Below, one piece after another: positions 19,549 to 29,594 of a stretch of DNA of 64,000 bases. The stretch's first letter is position 1; every line of letters starts with the position of its first letter. The position numbers and the translations under genes are program-made. The notes beneath the pieces were generated by a model. It was not told the origin of the DNA. It made no database searches and was given only the letters and a program-made list of their open reading frames with translations. The DNA comes from Betaproteobacteria bacterium RIFCSPLOWO2_12_FULL_62_58 (lineage in GTDB: Bacteria > Pseudomonadota > Gammaproteobacteria > Burkholderiales > SG8-41), in the NCBI GenBank assembly GCA_001772005.1, contig MERI01000002.1:1-64000 (forward strand). The letters run 5' to 3'.

Positions 19549-20631
19549 ATGGAATCAAAGAATGCCGCGCACCCGGCTTTTGCCTATGTCGGATGCTTCA
19601 CCACCGAAAAACGCAAAGCCCGCGGCAAAGGCATCGCCGTGTACCGCATCGATCAGTCAACCGGCACCTGGACGCTGGTTGAAGCGTACGATGCCATTCC
19701 GAACCCGCATTTCTTGACATTGGATCACACGCAGAAGTTTCTCTACTCGGCCCACGGCGACAGCTCGGAAATCGGCGCATACGCGATCGACAAGCAAACC
19801 GGCAAGCTGACGTTGCTGAATAAGCAGCCGACCGGCGGCGACAATTCATCGCACCTGGTGCCTGACTCGAGCAACCGTTACATCGTCCTCGCCAATGGCC
19901 CCGGCGTGGCGGTTTTCCCGATCAATAAAGATGGCTCGCTGGCCCCGTTCAGCGACAAGGCCATTCCGCCGGGCGAACCCGGGCCGTACCGCAGGGAACA
20001 ACAAGGCCCGCACCCTCATCAAGCTCCGTTCGACCTGACCGGCCGCTTTGTCGTGGTGCCCGACAAAGGGCTGGACAAGGTGCATGTATACCGGTTTGAT
20101 GCTTCAAGCGGCAAGCTCGTGGCCGGCGACCCGCCATTCGTCAAGAGCCGTTATGGCGCGGCGCCCCGCCACGTGAGTTTCCATCCCCGCAAGCCTTACG
20201 CCTATGTCGTCAATGAGCTGGATTCCACCGTCACCGCCTATCACTGGAATTCCGAACGCGGCGAGCTCAAGCCTTTCCAGATCATCCCCACGACGCCGAC
20301 CACCTACACCGGCGACAATACCGGTGCTGAAATCGCCGTCGCGCCGGCGGGAAATTTCGTGTACGCATCGAACCGCGGGCACGACAGCATCGTGATTTTC
20401 TCCGTGAACCAGGCCAGCGGCATGCTCGATCATATCGGCTGGGAATCGGTCCAGGGCAAGAAGCCCCGCTTCTTCGGCCTCGATCCGGGCGGAAGCCATC
20501 TCTACGCGGCGAACGAGAACAGTCACACCATCGTTGCCTTTCGGGTCAATCGCGAAACCGGCAAGCTCACGCCGACCGGCCAGATTGTGGAAACCGGAAG
20601 CCCCTCGTGCATCGTTTTCGCAACGCAGTGA
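19549..20631 (+). CDS. Lactonase family protein (6-phosphogluconolactonase-like beta-propeller)
   Basis: Repeated YVGCFTT..., HFLTLDHTQKFLYSAH..., HPRKPYAYVVNELDSTVTAY, FFGLDPGGSHLYAANENSHTIVAF. Confidence 0.88.
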   Translation: MESKNAAHPAFAYVGCFTTEKRKARGKGIAVYRIDQSTGTWTLVEAYDAIPNPHFLTLDHTQKFLYSAHGDSSEIGAYAIDKQTGKLTLLNKQPTGGDNSSHLVPDSSNRYIVLANGPGVAVFPINKDGSLAPFSDKAIPPGEPGPYRREQQGPHPHQAPFDLTGRFVVVPDKGLDKVHVYRFDASSGKLVAGDPPFVKSRYGAAPRHVSFHPRKPYAYVVNELDSTVTAYHWNSERGELKPFQIIPTTPTTYTGDNTGAEIAVAPAGNFVYASNRGHDSIVIFSVNQASGMLDHIGWESVQGKKPRFFGLDPGGSHLYAANENSHTIVAFRVNRETGKLTPTGQIVETGSPSCIVFATQ

Positions 20632-20680
20632 GGAACGAGTGTCCCTATCCAGCAAACCATTTTTTTGCCGGTCGTGCGCG

Positions 20681-21673
20681 ATGATGCATTTGCTCGCCCG
20701 GCATGTCCTCGTCGCAGTGACTGTCGCCGGCGCCGCTGCAAGCGCTGCGTCGGAGCCGAATCCGCGCGCATCTAAACCAAGCTACCCTTCCAAGCCGATC
20801 AGGATGCTGGTCGGTTTCAGTCCTGGCGGAGCAACCGATGTCGTGGCCCGGATCATCGGAAAAAAACTCTCCGAGACCTGGAACCAGCAGATCGTTATCG
20901 ATAACCGTCCCGGTGCGGGAGGTCTCGTGGCCTTCGAGATCGCGGCCAAGGCGAATCCGGACGGATACACGCTGCTCGCCACCAGCCCGAGCTTCGCGAT
21001 CCAGCCAAGCATCGCTGGAAAGTTGCCTTTTGACCCGGTCCGCGACTTCGCGCCGATCACGCAGGCGTCTTCGGCGCCCTATCTGCTCGTGCTGAATCCG
21101 GGGGTCGCAGCAAAGTCGGTCAAGGAGTTGATAGACCTTGCGAACGCGAATCCCGGTAAGCTCAACTACGCTTCGGGCGGCATCGGCAGCGCCCAACACC
21201 TTACCGCCGAGCTGTTCAGGATCATGGCCGGCATCAATATCGTGCATGTTCCTTACAAGGGCGCCGTCAATATACCCGACCTGATCGCGGGCCGCGTCCA
21301 GATGTTGTTCAGCGGACTGCCCCAGGCGTTGCCCCATGTACAAGGTGGCCGCCTGCGTGCAGTGGCGGTAACGACCCCCTCACGCTCGTCGGTCGTGCCC
21401 GACGTTCCCACGGTCGCGGAAGCGGGCGTTCCTGGTTTCGAAGTGACGGTTTGGTACGGCATTCTGGCGACGGGCCGCACGCCCGGGCAAATCATCAACA
21501 AGCTGAACGTGGAAATCGTGAAGGTGCTTCAGTCGGCCGATGTGCGCCAGCAACTCACCAGCCTGGGACTCGAGCCGGTCGGAAACGCGCCCGGGCAGTT
21601 CGGCACGAAAATCCGGGCAGAGATATCGCAATGGGCGCAGGTGGTCAAGCGGGCGGGCATCCGGCCTGAATGA
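20681..21673 (+). CDS. Bug/TctC family substrate-binding protein
   Basis: YPSKPIRMLVGFSPGGATDVVARIIGKKLSETWNQQIVIDNRPGAGG...IVHVPYKGAVNIPDLIAGR. Confidence 0.93.
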   Translation: MMHLLARHVLVAVTVAGAAASAASEPNPRASKPSYPSKPIRMLVGFSPGGATDVVARIIGKKLSETWNQQIVIDNRPGAGGLVAFEIAAKANPDGYTLLATSPSFAIQPSIAGKLPFDPVRDFAPITQASSAPYLLVLNPGVAAKSVKELIDLANANPGKLNYASGGIGSAQHLTAELFRIMAGINIVHVPYKGAVNIPDLIAGRVQMLFSGLPQALPHVQGGRLRAVAVTTPSRSSVVPDVPTVAEAGVPGFEVTVWYGILATGRTPGQIINKLNVEIVKVLQSADVRQQLTSLGLEPVGNAPGQFGTKIRAEISQWAQVVKRAGIRPE

Positions 21674-21818
21674 CCGCGAGAGATGTGCGGCCGCGATATC
21701 CTGTTCGATAGACGATACCGCGCCGGCGAAAGTCGGCGATGCGTCTATTCCCCGGGTTCCTTCGCGGCCGTACGAATTGTGAGAAAATCGCACCGGCTCG
21801 AACCACACCAAGGTTTCC

Positions 21819-23009
21819 ATGCAGCTGCCGCTCGAAGATGTCAAGGTGCTCGACCTGAGCCACGCGCTCGCGGGACCGTTCTGCTCCACCATGCTGGCCG
21901 ATTTCGGCGCGCAGGTGATCAAGCTCGAACCGCCCGGCGCGGGCGACATTGCGCGCACCTGGGGCGCGCCCATGCCGGGTGTGGATCACGCCTATTTCGT
22001 GACCCTTCATCGCAACAAGCGAGGTATCGTTGTCGACCTCAAGCACCCGCAGGGCAAGGCGTTGTTCTTCCGCCTGGTCGAGCGCTGCGACATCGTGCTG
22101 GAGAACTATCGCGTCGGCGCGCTGGCCCGGCTCGGGCTCGGCTACGAAGCGGCACGCAAACGCAATCCCGGCATCATCTACTGCTCCGTTTCCGGATTTG
22201 GCCAGGACGGCCCGTACCGCGACCGCGCCGCGCTCGATCTCATTCTGCAGGCCGAGAGCGGCATGATCAGCGTCACCGGCGAGGCGGGCGGCAGCGGCGT
22301 GCGTGCCGGGGTCTCGATCGCCGATCTGACGGCCGGGATGAACGCCGCCTACGGCATCATGCTTGCACTCAGGGTGAAGGAGCGCACAGGCGAGGGGCAG
22401 GCGGTCGACATCTCGATGCTGGAAGGGCAGCTCGCGCTGCTCGGCACGACCTTCGGCAACTATTTCGCGGACGGCGTCATCCCCAAGCCTCTCGGCACCG
22501 CTTACGCCGCTGTGGTCCCCTACCAGACCTTTCACACCAGGACGCGGGACCTTGCGCTGGCGATCGCCGGGCAAAAGATCTGGAAGAACTTTTGTCCGGT
22601 CATTGGCTGCCCCGAGCTGACGGATGATCCGCGCTATCGCGACGTTCCGGACCGGGCCCGCAACCGCGACAGTCTGATCCCGAAGTTGCAACAGGTATTT
22701 CTCACGCGCACTTATGAGGAGTGGGAAGCACTGCTGCTGGCGAACGACATCCCCGTGGGCGCCATCAATAATCTCGCCCAGGTCGTCGAGCACCCCCAGG
22801 TCAAGGCGCGGGGCGCGCTGGTCGAGATCGACCACCCGCAGGCGGGCAAGCTGCGCATGGTGGGCACGCCCGTGCGTCTTTCCAAAACGCCAGGCACGGT
22901 AAACACGCCGGCGCCGGCGCTTGGCCAGCATACCGAGGAGGTGTTGCGGGACGTGCTCGGTATGAACGCCGACGAGATCGCTGCGCTCAGCGCTGCCGGA
23001 GTGATCTGA
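21819..23009 (+). CDS. CaiB/BaiF (class III) CoA-transferase
   Basis: VKVLDLSHALAGPFCSTMLADFGAQVIKLEPPGAGDIAR; NKRGIVVDLKHPQGKALFFRLVERCDIVLENYRVG. Confidence 0.94.
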   Translation: MQLPLEDVKVLDLSHALAGPFCSTMLADFGAQVIKLEPPGAGDIARTWGAPMPGVDHAYFVTLHRNKRGIVVDLKHPQGKALFFRLVERCDIVLENYRVGALARLGLGYEAARKRNPGIIYCSVSGFGQDGPYRDRAALDLILQAESGMISVTGEAGGSGVRAGVSIADLTAGMNAAYGIMLALRVKERTGEGQAVDISMLEGQLALLGTTFGNYFADGVIPKPLGTAYAAVVPYQTFHTRTRDLALAIAGQKIWKNFCPVIGCPELTDDPRYRDVPDRARNRDSLIPKLQQVFLTRTYEEWEALLLANDIPVGAINNLAQVVEHPQVKARGALVEIDHPQAGKLRMVGTPVRLSKTPGTVNTPAPALGQHTEEVLRDVLGMNADEIAALSAAGVI

Positions 23010-23183
23010 GCCGTCGGGGTCAGACTCGACTTTCCGGCGAATGCCTGACATGGTTCCATTCGCCCATGTTATCGTTGGCGCAGGCGCAGCCTGGAAGAAT
23101 TCGATGACGCGGGCCGGTTGCTTTTCCTCCCGCGGCAATTTACCGGGCCCGCAGCGCTCCGCAGTCCACTTGAGGAACACACC

Positions 23184-23627
23184 ATGCCAAGAGTCCTGAT
23201 CGTACACGGCGCCGGGATGAACATGCGCGGGAAAGCGCAGATCGATATCTTCGGCACCATGACCTTGCCGGAGTACGACGAGCATATCCGCAAGTATGCG
23301 TCGGAGCTGGGCGTCGAGGTCGAGATTTTCCACTCGAATGTCGAGGGCGAGGTCATCAACAAATTCTACCAGGCGCATGACCGCGGGGTGGACGCGGCGA
23401 TCATCAATCCCGCGGGCTACACCACCGGCCACCCTGCCCTGATGGCCGCGATCGGCCAGGTGCGTTTCCCGACCATCGAACTCCATATCTCGAATCCCGC
23501 ACGGCGCGGCAGAGAGTCGGAGATCGCGCACGTGAGTCGCGGCGTGGTGACCGGCTTCGGCATTTTCGGGTATTACCTCGCATTGCGCGGCATCAAGGAT
23601 ATGCTGGCTGCCGGCAAGAAGCCGTAA
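23184..23627 (+). CDS. Type II 3-dehydroquinate dehydratase-like protein
   Basis: VLIVHGAGMNMRGK, LPEYDEHIRKYASELGVEVEIFHSNVEGEVINKFYQA, AAIINPAGYTTGHPALMAAI, IELHISNPARR. Confidence 0.88.
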   Translation: MPRVLIVHGAGMNMRGKAQIDIFGTMTLPEYDEHIRKYASELGVEVEIFHSNVEGEVINKFYQAHDRGVDAAIINPAGYTTGHPALMAAIGQVRFPTIELHISNPARRGRESEIAHVSRGVVTGFGIFGYYLALRGIKDMLAAGKKP

Positions 23628-23709
23628 GCGGTGAGCGGTGAAGGATGAACAAGTAATCCGGGACAGCTCACGCAATGGGGACGGGTCAGGTTATCGAAAG
23701 AGGATAATC

Positions 23710-24753
23710 ATGAATGCGAACGGCAGGCTGGCGCGCTGGCTGGCAGTTGTCGCGCTGCTCGCGGTTTTGATCGCCGGATGCGTCCAGTTGCGGGAGATTT
23801 TTATGCCGTCGGCCCCCGGTGTGACCGATGAGTGGGCGGCGCTCCTGGACGAGATCCGGACGTTCGAGCGCCGTATCGGCTTCCGGGAAACGGACAACTT
23901 TTTCGATCTCTCCCATGAACAGGAGGCGTTTCCCTTCTGCGGCTACGCGTCGCGCTTCTACCTCCCATACTCCTACGAGGATCCGGCGATCCGGTGGCTC
24001 GAGTCGGTGACGGAACAGGAATGCCGCGAGCTCGCCCACTACGCCGACGCCTATTTCGGCGCGGTCGAGGCGTTGGGCGAATCCGGAACCCCGGTAACCC
24101 CCGCCATGATCACCGGCAAACTGGACCGCTTCCTCTACCTCGTCATGCACGAGGATTGCCACGATCAGTTCGACCTCCCGTACGGCATCGAGGAGGCGCT
24201 CTGCAATCTCATTGCCTACAAGGCGATGGCCGTATTCAGCGAGGAAAAATTCGGGTCTTACGCCCGCGATAACAGGGCGATCCGGCGCTACGCCGACGCG
24301 CAGTCCAGGCTCACTCGCGCGACAATAAGCTACTACGAACAGCTCGCGACGCTGTATGCGCGCCACGAGCGCGCGGAAATCTCATCAGACGTGCTCCTGC
24401 GGGAGCGCACCGCGATCTTCAAAAAAGCGGAACGGGCGCTCGCCTGGACGCGGGGTGAGCTGAACAACGTGGGCATCGCCAGCGACATGACGTATAGCCG
24501 TCATTACCCGTTCCTGGAAAGCGTGTTCGAGGCGCTGGGGCGCGACCTGGCGCGGACCGTCGCGTTCTTCAGGCACGTGGACCAGATCAAGCCATCGGGC
24601 GCGGCCGTCATGAAGCGGCACCACATTGCCACCGAAAAGAGCCTGGAATTCATTCGCGCGTACGAGGCGGCGGTGGCGGAGACGATCAAGAAGGCGCTCG
24701 CGGAGTCAAGAGCGGGTGGGACAGACCACGCGCGATTGTCCACGCTTCGTTAG
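23710..24753 (+). CDS. Putative lipoprotein with HExxH zinc-peptidase-like motif
   Basis: Lipobox VLIAGC near the N-terminus; LVMHEDCHDQFDLPYGIEEALCN. Confidence 0.75.
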   Translation: MNANGRLARWLAVVALLAVLIAGCVQLREIFMPSAPGVTDEWAALLDEIRTFERRIGFRETDNFFDLSHEQEAFPFCGYASRFYLPYSYEDPAIRWLESVTEQECRELAHYADAYFGAVEALGESGTPVTPAMITGKLDRFLYLVMHEDCHDQFDLPYGIEEALCNLIAYKAMAVFSEEKFGSYARDNRAIRRYADAQSRLTRATISYYEQLATLYARHERAEISSDVLLRERTAIFKKAERALAWTRGELNNVGIASDMTYSRHYPFLESVFEALGRDLARTVAFFRHVDQIKPSGAAVMKRHHIATEKSLEFIRAYEAAVAETIKKALAESRAGGTDHARLSTLR

Positions 24754-25802
24754 CGCATCAGCCTGAACTTCTGGACCCTCCGGCCCCAGTTGGTATCGGC
24801 AACATAAATGTTGCCCTTGGAATCGACGGCCAGGCTGTGCCCATGCGTGAAATTACCCAGTTGGTGTCCCGGGCGGCCGAAGCTCGAAATGATTTTCCCG
24901 CTCGCATGGTCGAGGATGTGAACCTGCTCGTTGCGCCCGTTCATCACGTACAGGTACTTCTGTTTCGGATCCGGGGAAAATCCCGTCCACCAGGCCGTGC
25001 CGCGCTTGTCCGGTAGCGTTGCAGTCCCGGTCCGTACCCAGATGTTGCGCTTGAAGGTGCCCATCTTGTCGAACACCTGGACGCGATCGCCCTGCCGGTC
25101 GCCCACGTACACCAGGCCGGCGTTGCTGATGGCAACGCTGTGCACGACTTCCGCAAACGCGCCGCCGGCGCCGGCCTCCATTTCCTCCTGCGTTGCCTGC
25201 CGCCCCCATTGCCGCAGGAATTTTCCGTTGCGATCGAAGACCACCACGCGCCGGTTGCCGTAACCGTCGGCGAAGTAAACATCACCGTTTTCCGGATCGC
25301 ATGCGACGCCTGCCGGCTTGTTGAGCCGATCCTGGCCCGCGTTCAGGTTCTTGCTCTTCTTGGCGCCATCCTCCGTATCGAACACGCCCTTCTTGCCGAT
25401 CTGCAGCAGGAGTTTCCCGTCGTAGGTATATTTCTGCACCATGCCGTCGCCGTTGGCGGTTAACCAGACGTTGTTTTCTCTGTCGACGGCGCAACTGTGA
25501 GGCGTCGATGGAAGCACGTCCCAATCGCCCCACGAATCGATCATGTTGCCCTCCAGATCGAAGATCATCACCGCCGGCGCCCGGATGCAGGTTTCCTTCT
25601 CCTCCTCCGTGATATCGCCCCGGTTTACTATGAGCACATGGTCGTTGTGGTCCACGCACACGCAGGCGAGCTGTCCGGTGATCCATCCTTCGGGCAATGG
25701 CTTGGGCCACCACGGATCGATTTCGAACCGCGGCACCGCGGGCGCCGGCACAACAGCGTGCGCTGCGGAGGCCGCAGTCGGGGTGATAGAGTCGGTCTTC
25801 AT
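24750..25802 (-). CDS. NHL-repeat / peptidyl-alpha-hydroxyglycine alpha-amidating lyase-like beta-propeller protein
   Basis: Repeated PAGVACDPENGDVYFADGYGNRRVVVFDRNGKFLRQWG; GHSLAVDSKGNIYVADTNWGRRVQKF. Confidence 0.87.
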   Translation of the reverse strand: MKTDSITPTAASAAHAVVPAPAVPRFEIDPWWPKPLPEGWITGQLACVCVDHNDHVLIVNRGDITEEEKETCIRAPAVMIFDLEGNMIDSWGDWDVLPSTPHSCAVDRENNVWLTANGDGMVQKYTYDGKLLLQIGKKGVFDTEDGAKKSKNLNAGQDRLNKPAGVACDPENGDVYFADGYGNRRVVVFDRNGKFLRQWGRQATQEEMEAGAGGAFAEVVHSVAISNAGLVYVGDRQGDRVQVFDKMGTFKRNIWVRTGTATLPDKRGTAWWTGFSPDPKQKYLYVMNGRNEQVHILDHASGKIISSFGRPGHQLGNFTHGHSLAVDSKGNIYVADTNWGRRVQKFRLMR

Positions 25803-25845
25803 ACTGTCTCCCTCCTGGTCGGTTAAAGGAAAATGCAGAAGCGCC

Positions 25846-26835
25846 TTACTCCAGCTTGATCCCGGCGGTCTGGATGACTTTCGCGGTGCGCGCCATGTCG
25901 GTCTTGATGAAGCGTGCGAACGCCTCCGGCGTGCTCGTGCGGATGTCAAAACCAATCGCGGTAAAGCGCTCTCTGAGGTCCGGCGCGGCGAGCGCGGCGA
26001 TGGTTTCCTTGTTGAGCTTGTCCACAATCGGCCGCGGCGTGCCGGCACGCGTCACCACGCCGAACCAGGTGCCGCCCTCGTAGCCTTTGAGCCCGGCCTC
26101 GCCGGCCGCGGGAATGTCAGGCCAGTTCGGGAGCCGCTTCTCGGCGCAAACCGCAAGGATCTTTGCCTTGCCGCTTTTCATGTGCGGCAGCACGGTCGCA
26201 ATGCCCGTGATAATGAGCTGCGTCTGGCCTCCGAGCGTGCCGGTCATCGCCGGTCCGGATCCCTTGTACGGCACGTGCAGGAGTTTGATGCCCGCCATCG
26301 ACTCGAGCAGCGCGCCGGCGAGGTGATTGGTCGAAACCGTCCCCGGCGTGCCGTACGTGATGGTTCCCGGCCTGGCTTTGGCGAGCGCGATGAGCTCCGT
26401 GATCGAATTCGCCGCCACCGAGGGATGGGCGGCGATCACGTACGGGAAATAGACGGCGGGCGTGATCGGCGCAAAATCGCGCACGGTGTCATACGGGAGC
26501 TTGGGATAAAGCTGCGGGTTGATCGACAAGGTCGTCGCCGTTGCGAGCAACAACGTGTAACCATCGGGGACCGCTCTTGCGACCAGTTCAGCGCCGATGA
26601 TGGTGCTGGCGCCGCCGCGGTTGTCAACGACGACCTGCTGTTCCCAGCGCTCGCTTAGCTTGGCGGCAATTCCGCGCGCCACGATGTCGGTGGTGCCGCC
26701 GGGGGGATAGGGCACGACGAAGCGTACGGGCCTCGCGGGATAAGTGGGCGCCGATTGCGCGTGAGCGGGGAGCAACGTACCCGCGCTGAGCGCCGCCACA
26801 AGAAGCGCAAAACGTGCTGCTTTTTTCCAGTTCAC
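25846..26835 (-). CDS. Bug/TctC family substrate-binding protein
   Basis: YPARPVRFVVPYPPGGTTDIVARGIAAKLSERWEQQVVVDNRGGAS...LHVPYKGSGPAMTGTLGGQ. Confidence 0.93.
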   Translation of the reverse strand: MNWKKAARFALLVAALSAGTLLPAHAQSAPTYPARPVRFVVPYPPGGTTDIVARGIAAKLSERWEQQVVVDNRGGASTIIGAELVARAVPDGYTLLLATATTLSINPQLYPKLPYDTVRDFAPITPAVYFPYVIAAHPSVAANSITELIALAKARPGTITYGTPGTVSTNHLAGALLESMAGIKLLHVPYKGSGPAMTGTLGGQTQLIITGIATVLPHMKSGKAKILAVCAEKRLPNWPDIPAAGEAGLKGYEGGTWFGVVTRAGTPRPIVDKLNKETIAALAAPDLRERFTAIGFDIRTSTPEAFARFIKTDMARTAKVIQTAGIKLE

Positions 26836-26946
26836 ATCTCTCCTCGGTAATCCTGGGCTGTGGGCGTGCGACTTCTCGATGTCGATTGCGGCCTCAATGT
26901 TACCACCGCGGCGCAGCCGCTCCTCACGTCCCGGTCGGGGTAAAAG

Positions 26947-27333
26947 TCAGCGAAGACCGGCAGCCCTGGCGACTTTATCCCACTTCGCTACCTCGTTCCT
27001 GAGGAACGCGCCGAATTCAGCCGGGCTTTGGGCCATGGGTCGCGAACCGTCTGCGGTGAGCTTGCTTCCCACCAGGCGCGCCGCGGTGTCATTGCCGCCC
27101 CCCGGCGCGAGCGGCACCAGCAGCCGGATGGGACGAACCGGATATGCCTGCGCGTTCGCCTGGGCGGCATAGTTCACCACCCCCCACGATGCCGCCACGA
27201 GAAGTGACGACAAGAAGTGACGGCGGAGTGTGACGGCAAGAAGTGACGGGAGAAGCTGACGATAAGAAGTGACCGGAAGCAGTGACGAGCGGTACGTCAC
27301 CCTTTCCCTGTCACGCTCTCTCGTCACTTTCAT
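26947..27333 (-). pseudogene. Bug/TctC gene with in-frame internal deletion
   Basis: Signal peptide and YPVRPIRLLVPLAPGGGNDTAARLVGSKLTA joined directly to DGSRPMAQSPAEFGAFLRNEVAKWDKVARAAGLR. Confidence 0.82.
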
Positions 27334-27350
27334 TCGTCACCTTTTTTCGT
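27190..27350. repeat. Degenerate short tandem repeats (GAAGTGACGRSAAGAAGTGACGG...) followed by complementary CGTCAC units
   Basis: ~8 GTGACG-type units, then TCACCC/TGTCACG/CGTCACTTT/CGTCACC on the same strand. Confidence 0.7.
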
Positions 27351-28141
27351 CAGATGCTGCGCGTCCTGCCGCCGTCGACATTGATCGCGCATCCGCTGAT
27401 GAGGCCGGCGCGCGCCGAGGCGAGGAAGACGGCGAGGTCCGCCACGGCTTCCGGCGTGATCACTTTGCCGAGCGGGACTTCGCGCAGCAGGTATTTCTCG
27501 GCCTCTTCGGGCGCGGCGCCGCGCTCGCGGGCGGTGATGTTCACGAGCTCGGTCCAGCGCCGGGTCGCCGTCGATCCGGGCGCGATGGCATTGACGGTGA
27601 TGCCGAACGGCCCGAACTCGTTCGCCATCGCCTTCGTCAGGCTCAAGGTCCCGAAGTTGATCGGGCCCGACATCATGGAGTGCGCCTCCGGCTCGCGCCC
27701 GCGCGTGCCGGAGATGTTGATGACCCGCCCCTGATCCGATTGCTTGAGATACGGCAGCGTCTCGCGCGTCATGCGGATGAGACCGAGGGGCTTCACCTTG
27801 AAATAGCGCTCCCATGCATCGTCCGGGATTTCATTGAGCCGGCCGCGGTGTGCGCCGCCGGCGCAATTGACGAGGATATCCACGCCGCCCAATTGGCGGA
27901 CCGCCGCATCGACCGCCGGCTTGATGGTGCCGGGCTGCTCGAAATCGAGCCGGACAACGACGACCTGCAAATCGGCATGCCGCGCGCTTATTTCACGGGC
28001 TGCCTCGGCGCAGCGTTTCTCGTCGCGTCCGAAAAGAGCGAGGTTGACGCCTTCGTCCGCGAACGCGAGAGCGATCGCCCGCCCGATGCCCCGGCTCGCG
28101 CCAGATATGAGTGCCTTACGATTTTTCAGTCCGAGTTCCAT
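27350..28141 (-). CDS. SDR family oxidoreductase
   Basis: KALISGASRGIGRAIALAFADEG; NCAGGAH; C-terminal INVDGGRTRSI. Confidence 0.92.
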   Translation of the reverse strand: MELGLKNRKALISGASRGIGRAIALAFADEGVNLALFGRDEKRCAEAAREISARHADLQVVVVRLDFEQPGTIKPAVDAAVRQLGGVDILVNCAGGAHRGRLNEIPDDAWERYFKVKPLGLIRMTRETLPYLKQSDQGRVINISGTRGREPEAHSMMSGPINFGTLSLTKAMANEFGPFGITVNAIAPGSTATRRWTELVNITARERGAAPEEAEKYLLREVPLGKVITPEAVADLAVFLASARAGLISGCAINVDGGRTRSI

Positions 28142-28382
28142 GATCCGTGGGATCTCACTGTGATTATCCGCGGCGAGCTTTCCCCAGTGCGGACCCGCCC
28201 GTCGCCGCTGACGGTCTTTTTACGGAGGCTGGCGGTGCCGACATTATACTTGCCCGGATTGATGGTCCGGGCAGGACGGCGGCCCGCGAACTATTCAGCC
28301 TTACACAATCCACCAAACAACCATCGGCTATAATCGAAGAGGTTTCAAAGATTATCGGCTTGAGGCCGATTGAACGATGCCT

Positions 28383-28464
28383 GTTCCCGTCATTCCCGTG
28401 CAGACGGGAATCTAATTTCCGCGAGGTCAGATTGGATGCCCGCCTCTGCGGGCATGACACCTTG
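28383..28464. repeat. Palindromic repeat (CCCGTCATTCCCGTGCAGACGGGAATCTAA ... GGATGCCCGCCTCTGCGGGCATGAC)
   Basis: Two nested hairpins; related to the GTCATTCCCG dispersed family. Confidence 0.65.
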
Positions 28465-28630
28465 CTTTACTCTGATTGGCGTAAGTCCTGCTCATGTTCG
28501 CCTCGCGCTCGAAGTGACGATGCGATAAAAAGAATCGGAGCGAGTTGACCCGGGTTTTCGCGGAGGCCACGATGAACATTCGAACGTGCGGATCGATTGA
28601 CGACGTTACCCATCACTCATCACCCGTCAC

Positions 28631-29551
28631 TCAGATAGATGGCGGGTCTTCGCGCACGGCCTGCTCCGCAAAGCGCATGTCGACGCAGTCCTCGCAGGCG
28701 AACCTGGTCCTGATATACCCCGCGGCCAGCATGGCGTCGCGCAGCCATTCGAGGCCCTTCGGCTCCATCACCGGGTTCCGGTTCCACAGCCCGAGCGTCT
28801 TGTAGTCGTTGCAGCAGGCGGTAAGCACGGGCAGCCGGATGTCGGGAAGGAAGCGCGCGATCGCTTCCGCCAGATCGCGCCCGTCGTGCGCCGCGATCCA
28901 CTTCTGGGTACGGTACATCGCCCGCGTCATGCGCAGCACGGCGTCGGGGTTCTTCTCGATGAAGCTCCGCGTCGTGTTGAACGTCGTGTAGGACGTCAAT
29001 CCGCGGCTCGCCGCCGCATACCAGACGTGGCCCGCGCCTTCGTCGATCAGGTTCCGCGCGTAAGGCTGGAACACCTGGATCACGTCCACTGCTCCCGAGC
29101 GGAGTGCCGCGGCGTTCTCCGCCATGGTGCGCTCCGGCGCGCGCGTGACGGCGGAAGGATCGATGCCGGCGCGGCGCAGATCGTAGCGCAGGCAAATCCA
29201 CGGCGTGGGCACTTCGCTCACGGTCGCCAGTTTCTTCCCCAGGAGATCCTGTAACCGGAATGCGGGGTTCGGCGTCCGCCCCAGTAGAAAGAACGGGTCG
29301 CGGCCCACCACTTCGCAGAAGGCGACATATCCGCCCTGTGGTTCCTTGTCGAGCGCGGCCATGATCCGCAGCGGCCCGCCCCACGACACTTCTCCCGCAC
29401 CGGCAGAGAGCGTGTGCAGCGTCTTTTCCGCCGCCGCCGACATCTTCATGTTGACTTCCAGCCCCTCCGCCTCGTACGCGCCGAGCGCTGCGGTCGCGTA
29501 GAACGGGGCATAGAACACCGCACGGAAGTTCTCGATCAGCGTGATTGGCAT
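28631..29551 (-). CDS. ABC transporter substrate-binding protein (NMT1/THI5-like), no obvious signal peptide
   Basis: FYAPFYATAALGAYEAEGLEVNMKMSAAAEKTLHTLSAGAGEVSWGGPLRIM... Confidence 0.83.
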   Translation of the reverse strand: MPITLIENFRAVFYAPFYATAALGAYEAEGLEVNMKMSAAAEKTLHTLSAGAGEVSWGGPLRIMAALDKEPQGGYVAFCEVVGRDPFFLLGRTPNPAFRLQDLLGKKLATVSEVPTPWICLRYDLRRAGIDPSAVTRAPERTMAENAAALRSGAVDVIQVFQPYARNLIDEGAGHVWYAAASRGLTSYTTFNTTRSFIEKNPDAVLRMTRAMYRTQKWIAAHDGRDLAEAIARFLPDIRLPVLTACCNDYKTLGLWNRNPVMEPKGLEWLRDAMLAAGYIRTRFACEDCVDMRFAEQAVREDPPSI

Positions 29552-29594
29552 GGATAGGCAGCAGGGTATGAGAAGATCATCCATACATCGTAAG

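Noticed and set aside
21645-23675. 676-aa minus-strand ORF
   Set aside because: Antisense shadow of the CaiB-type CoA-transferase and AroQ-like genes; composition is Arg/His/Asp-rich low-information text.
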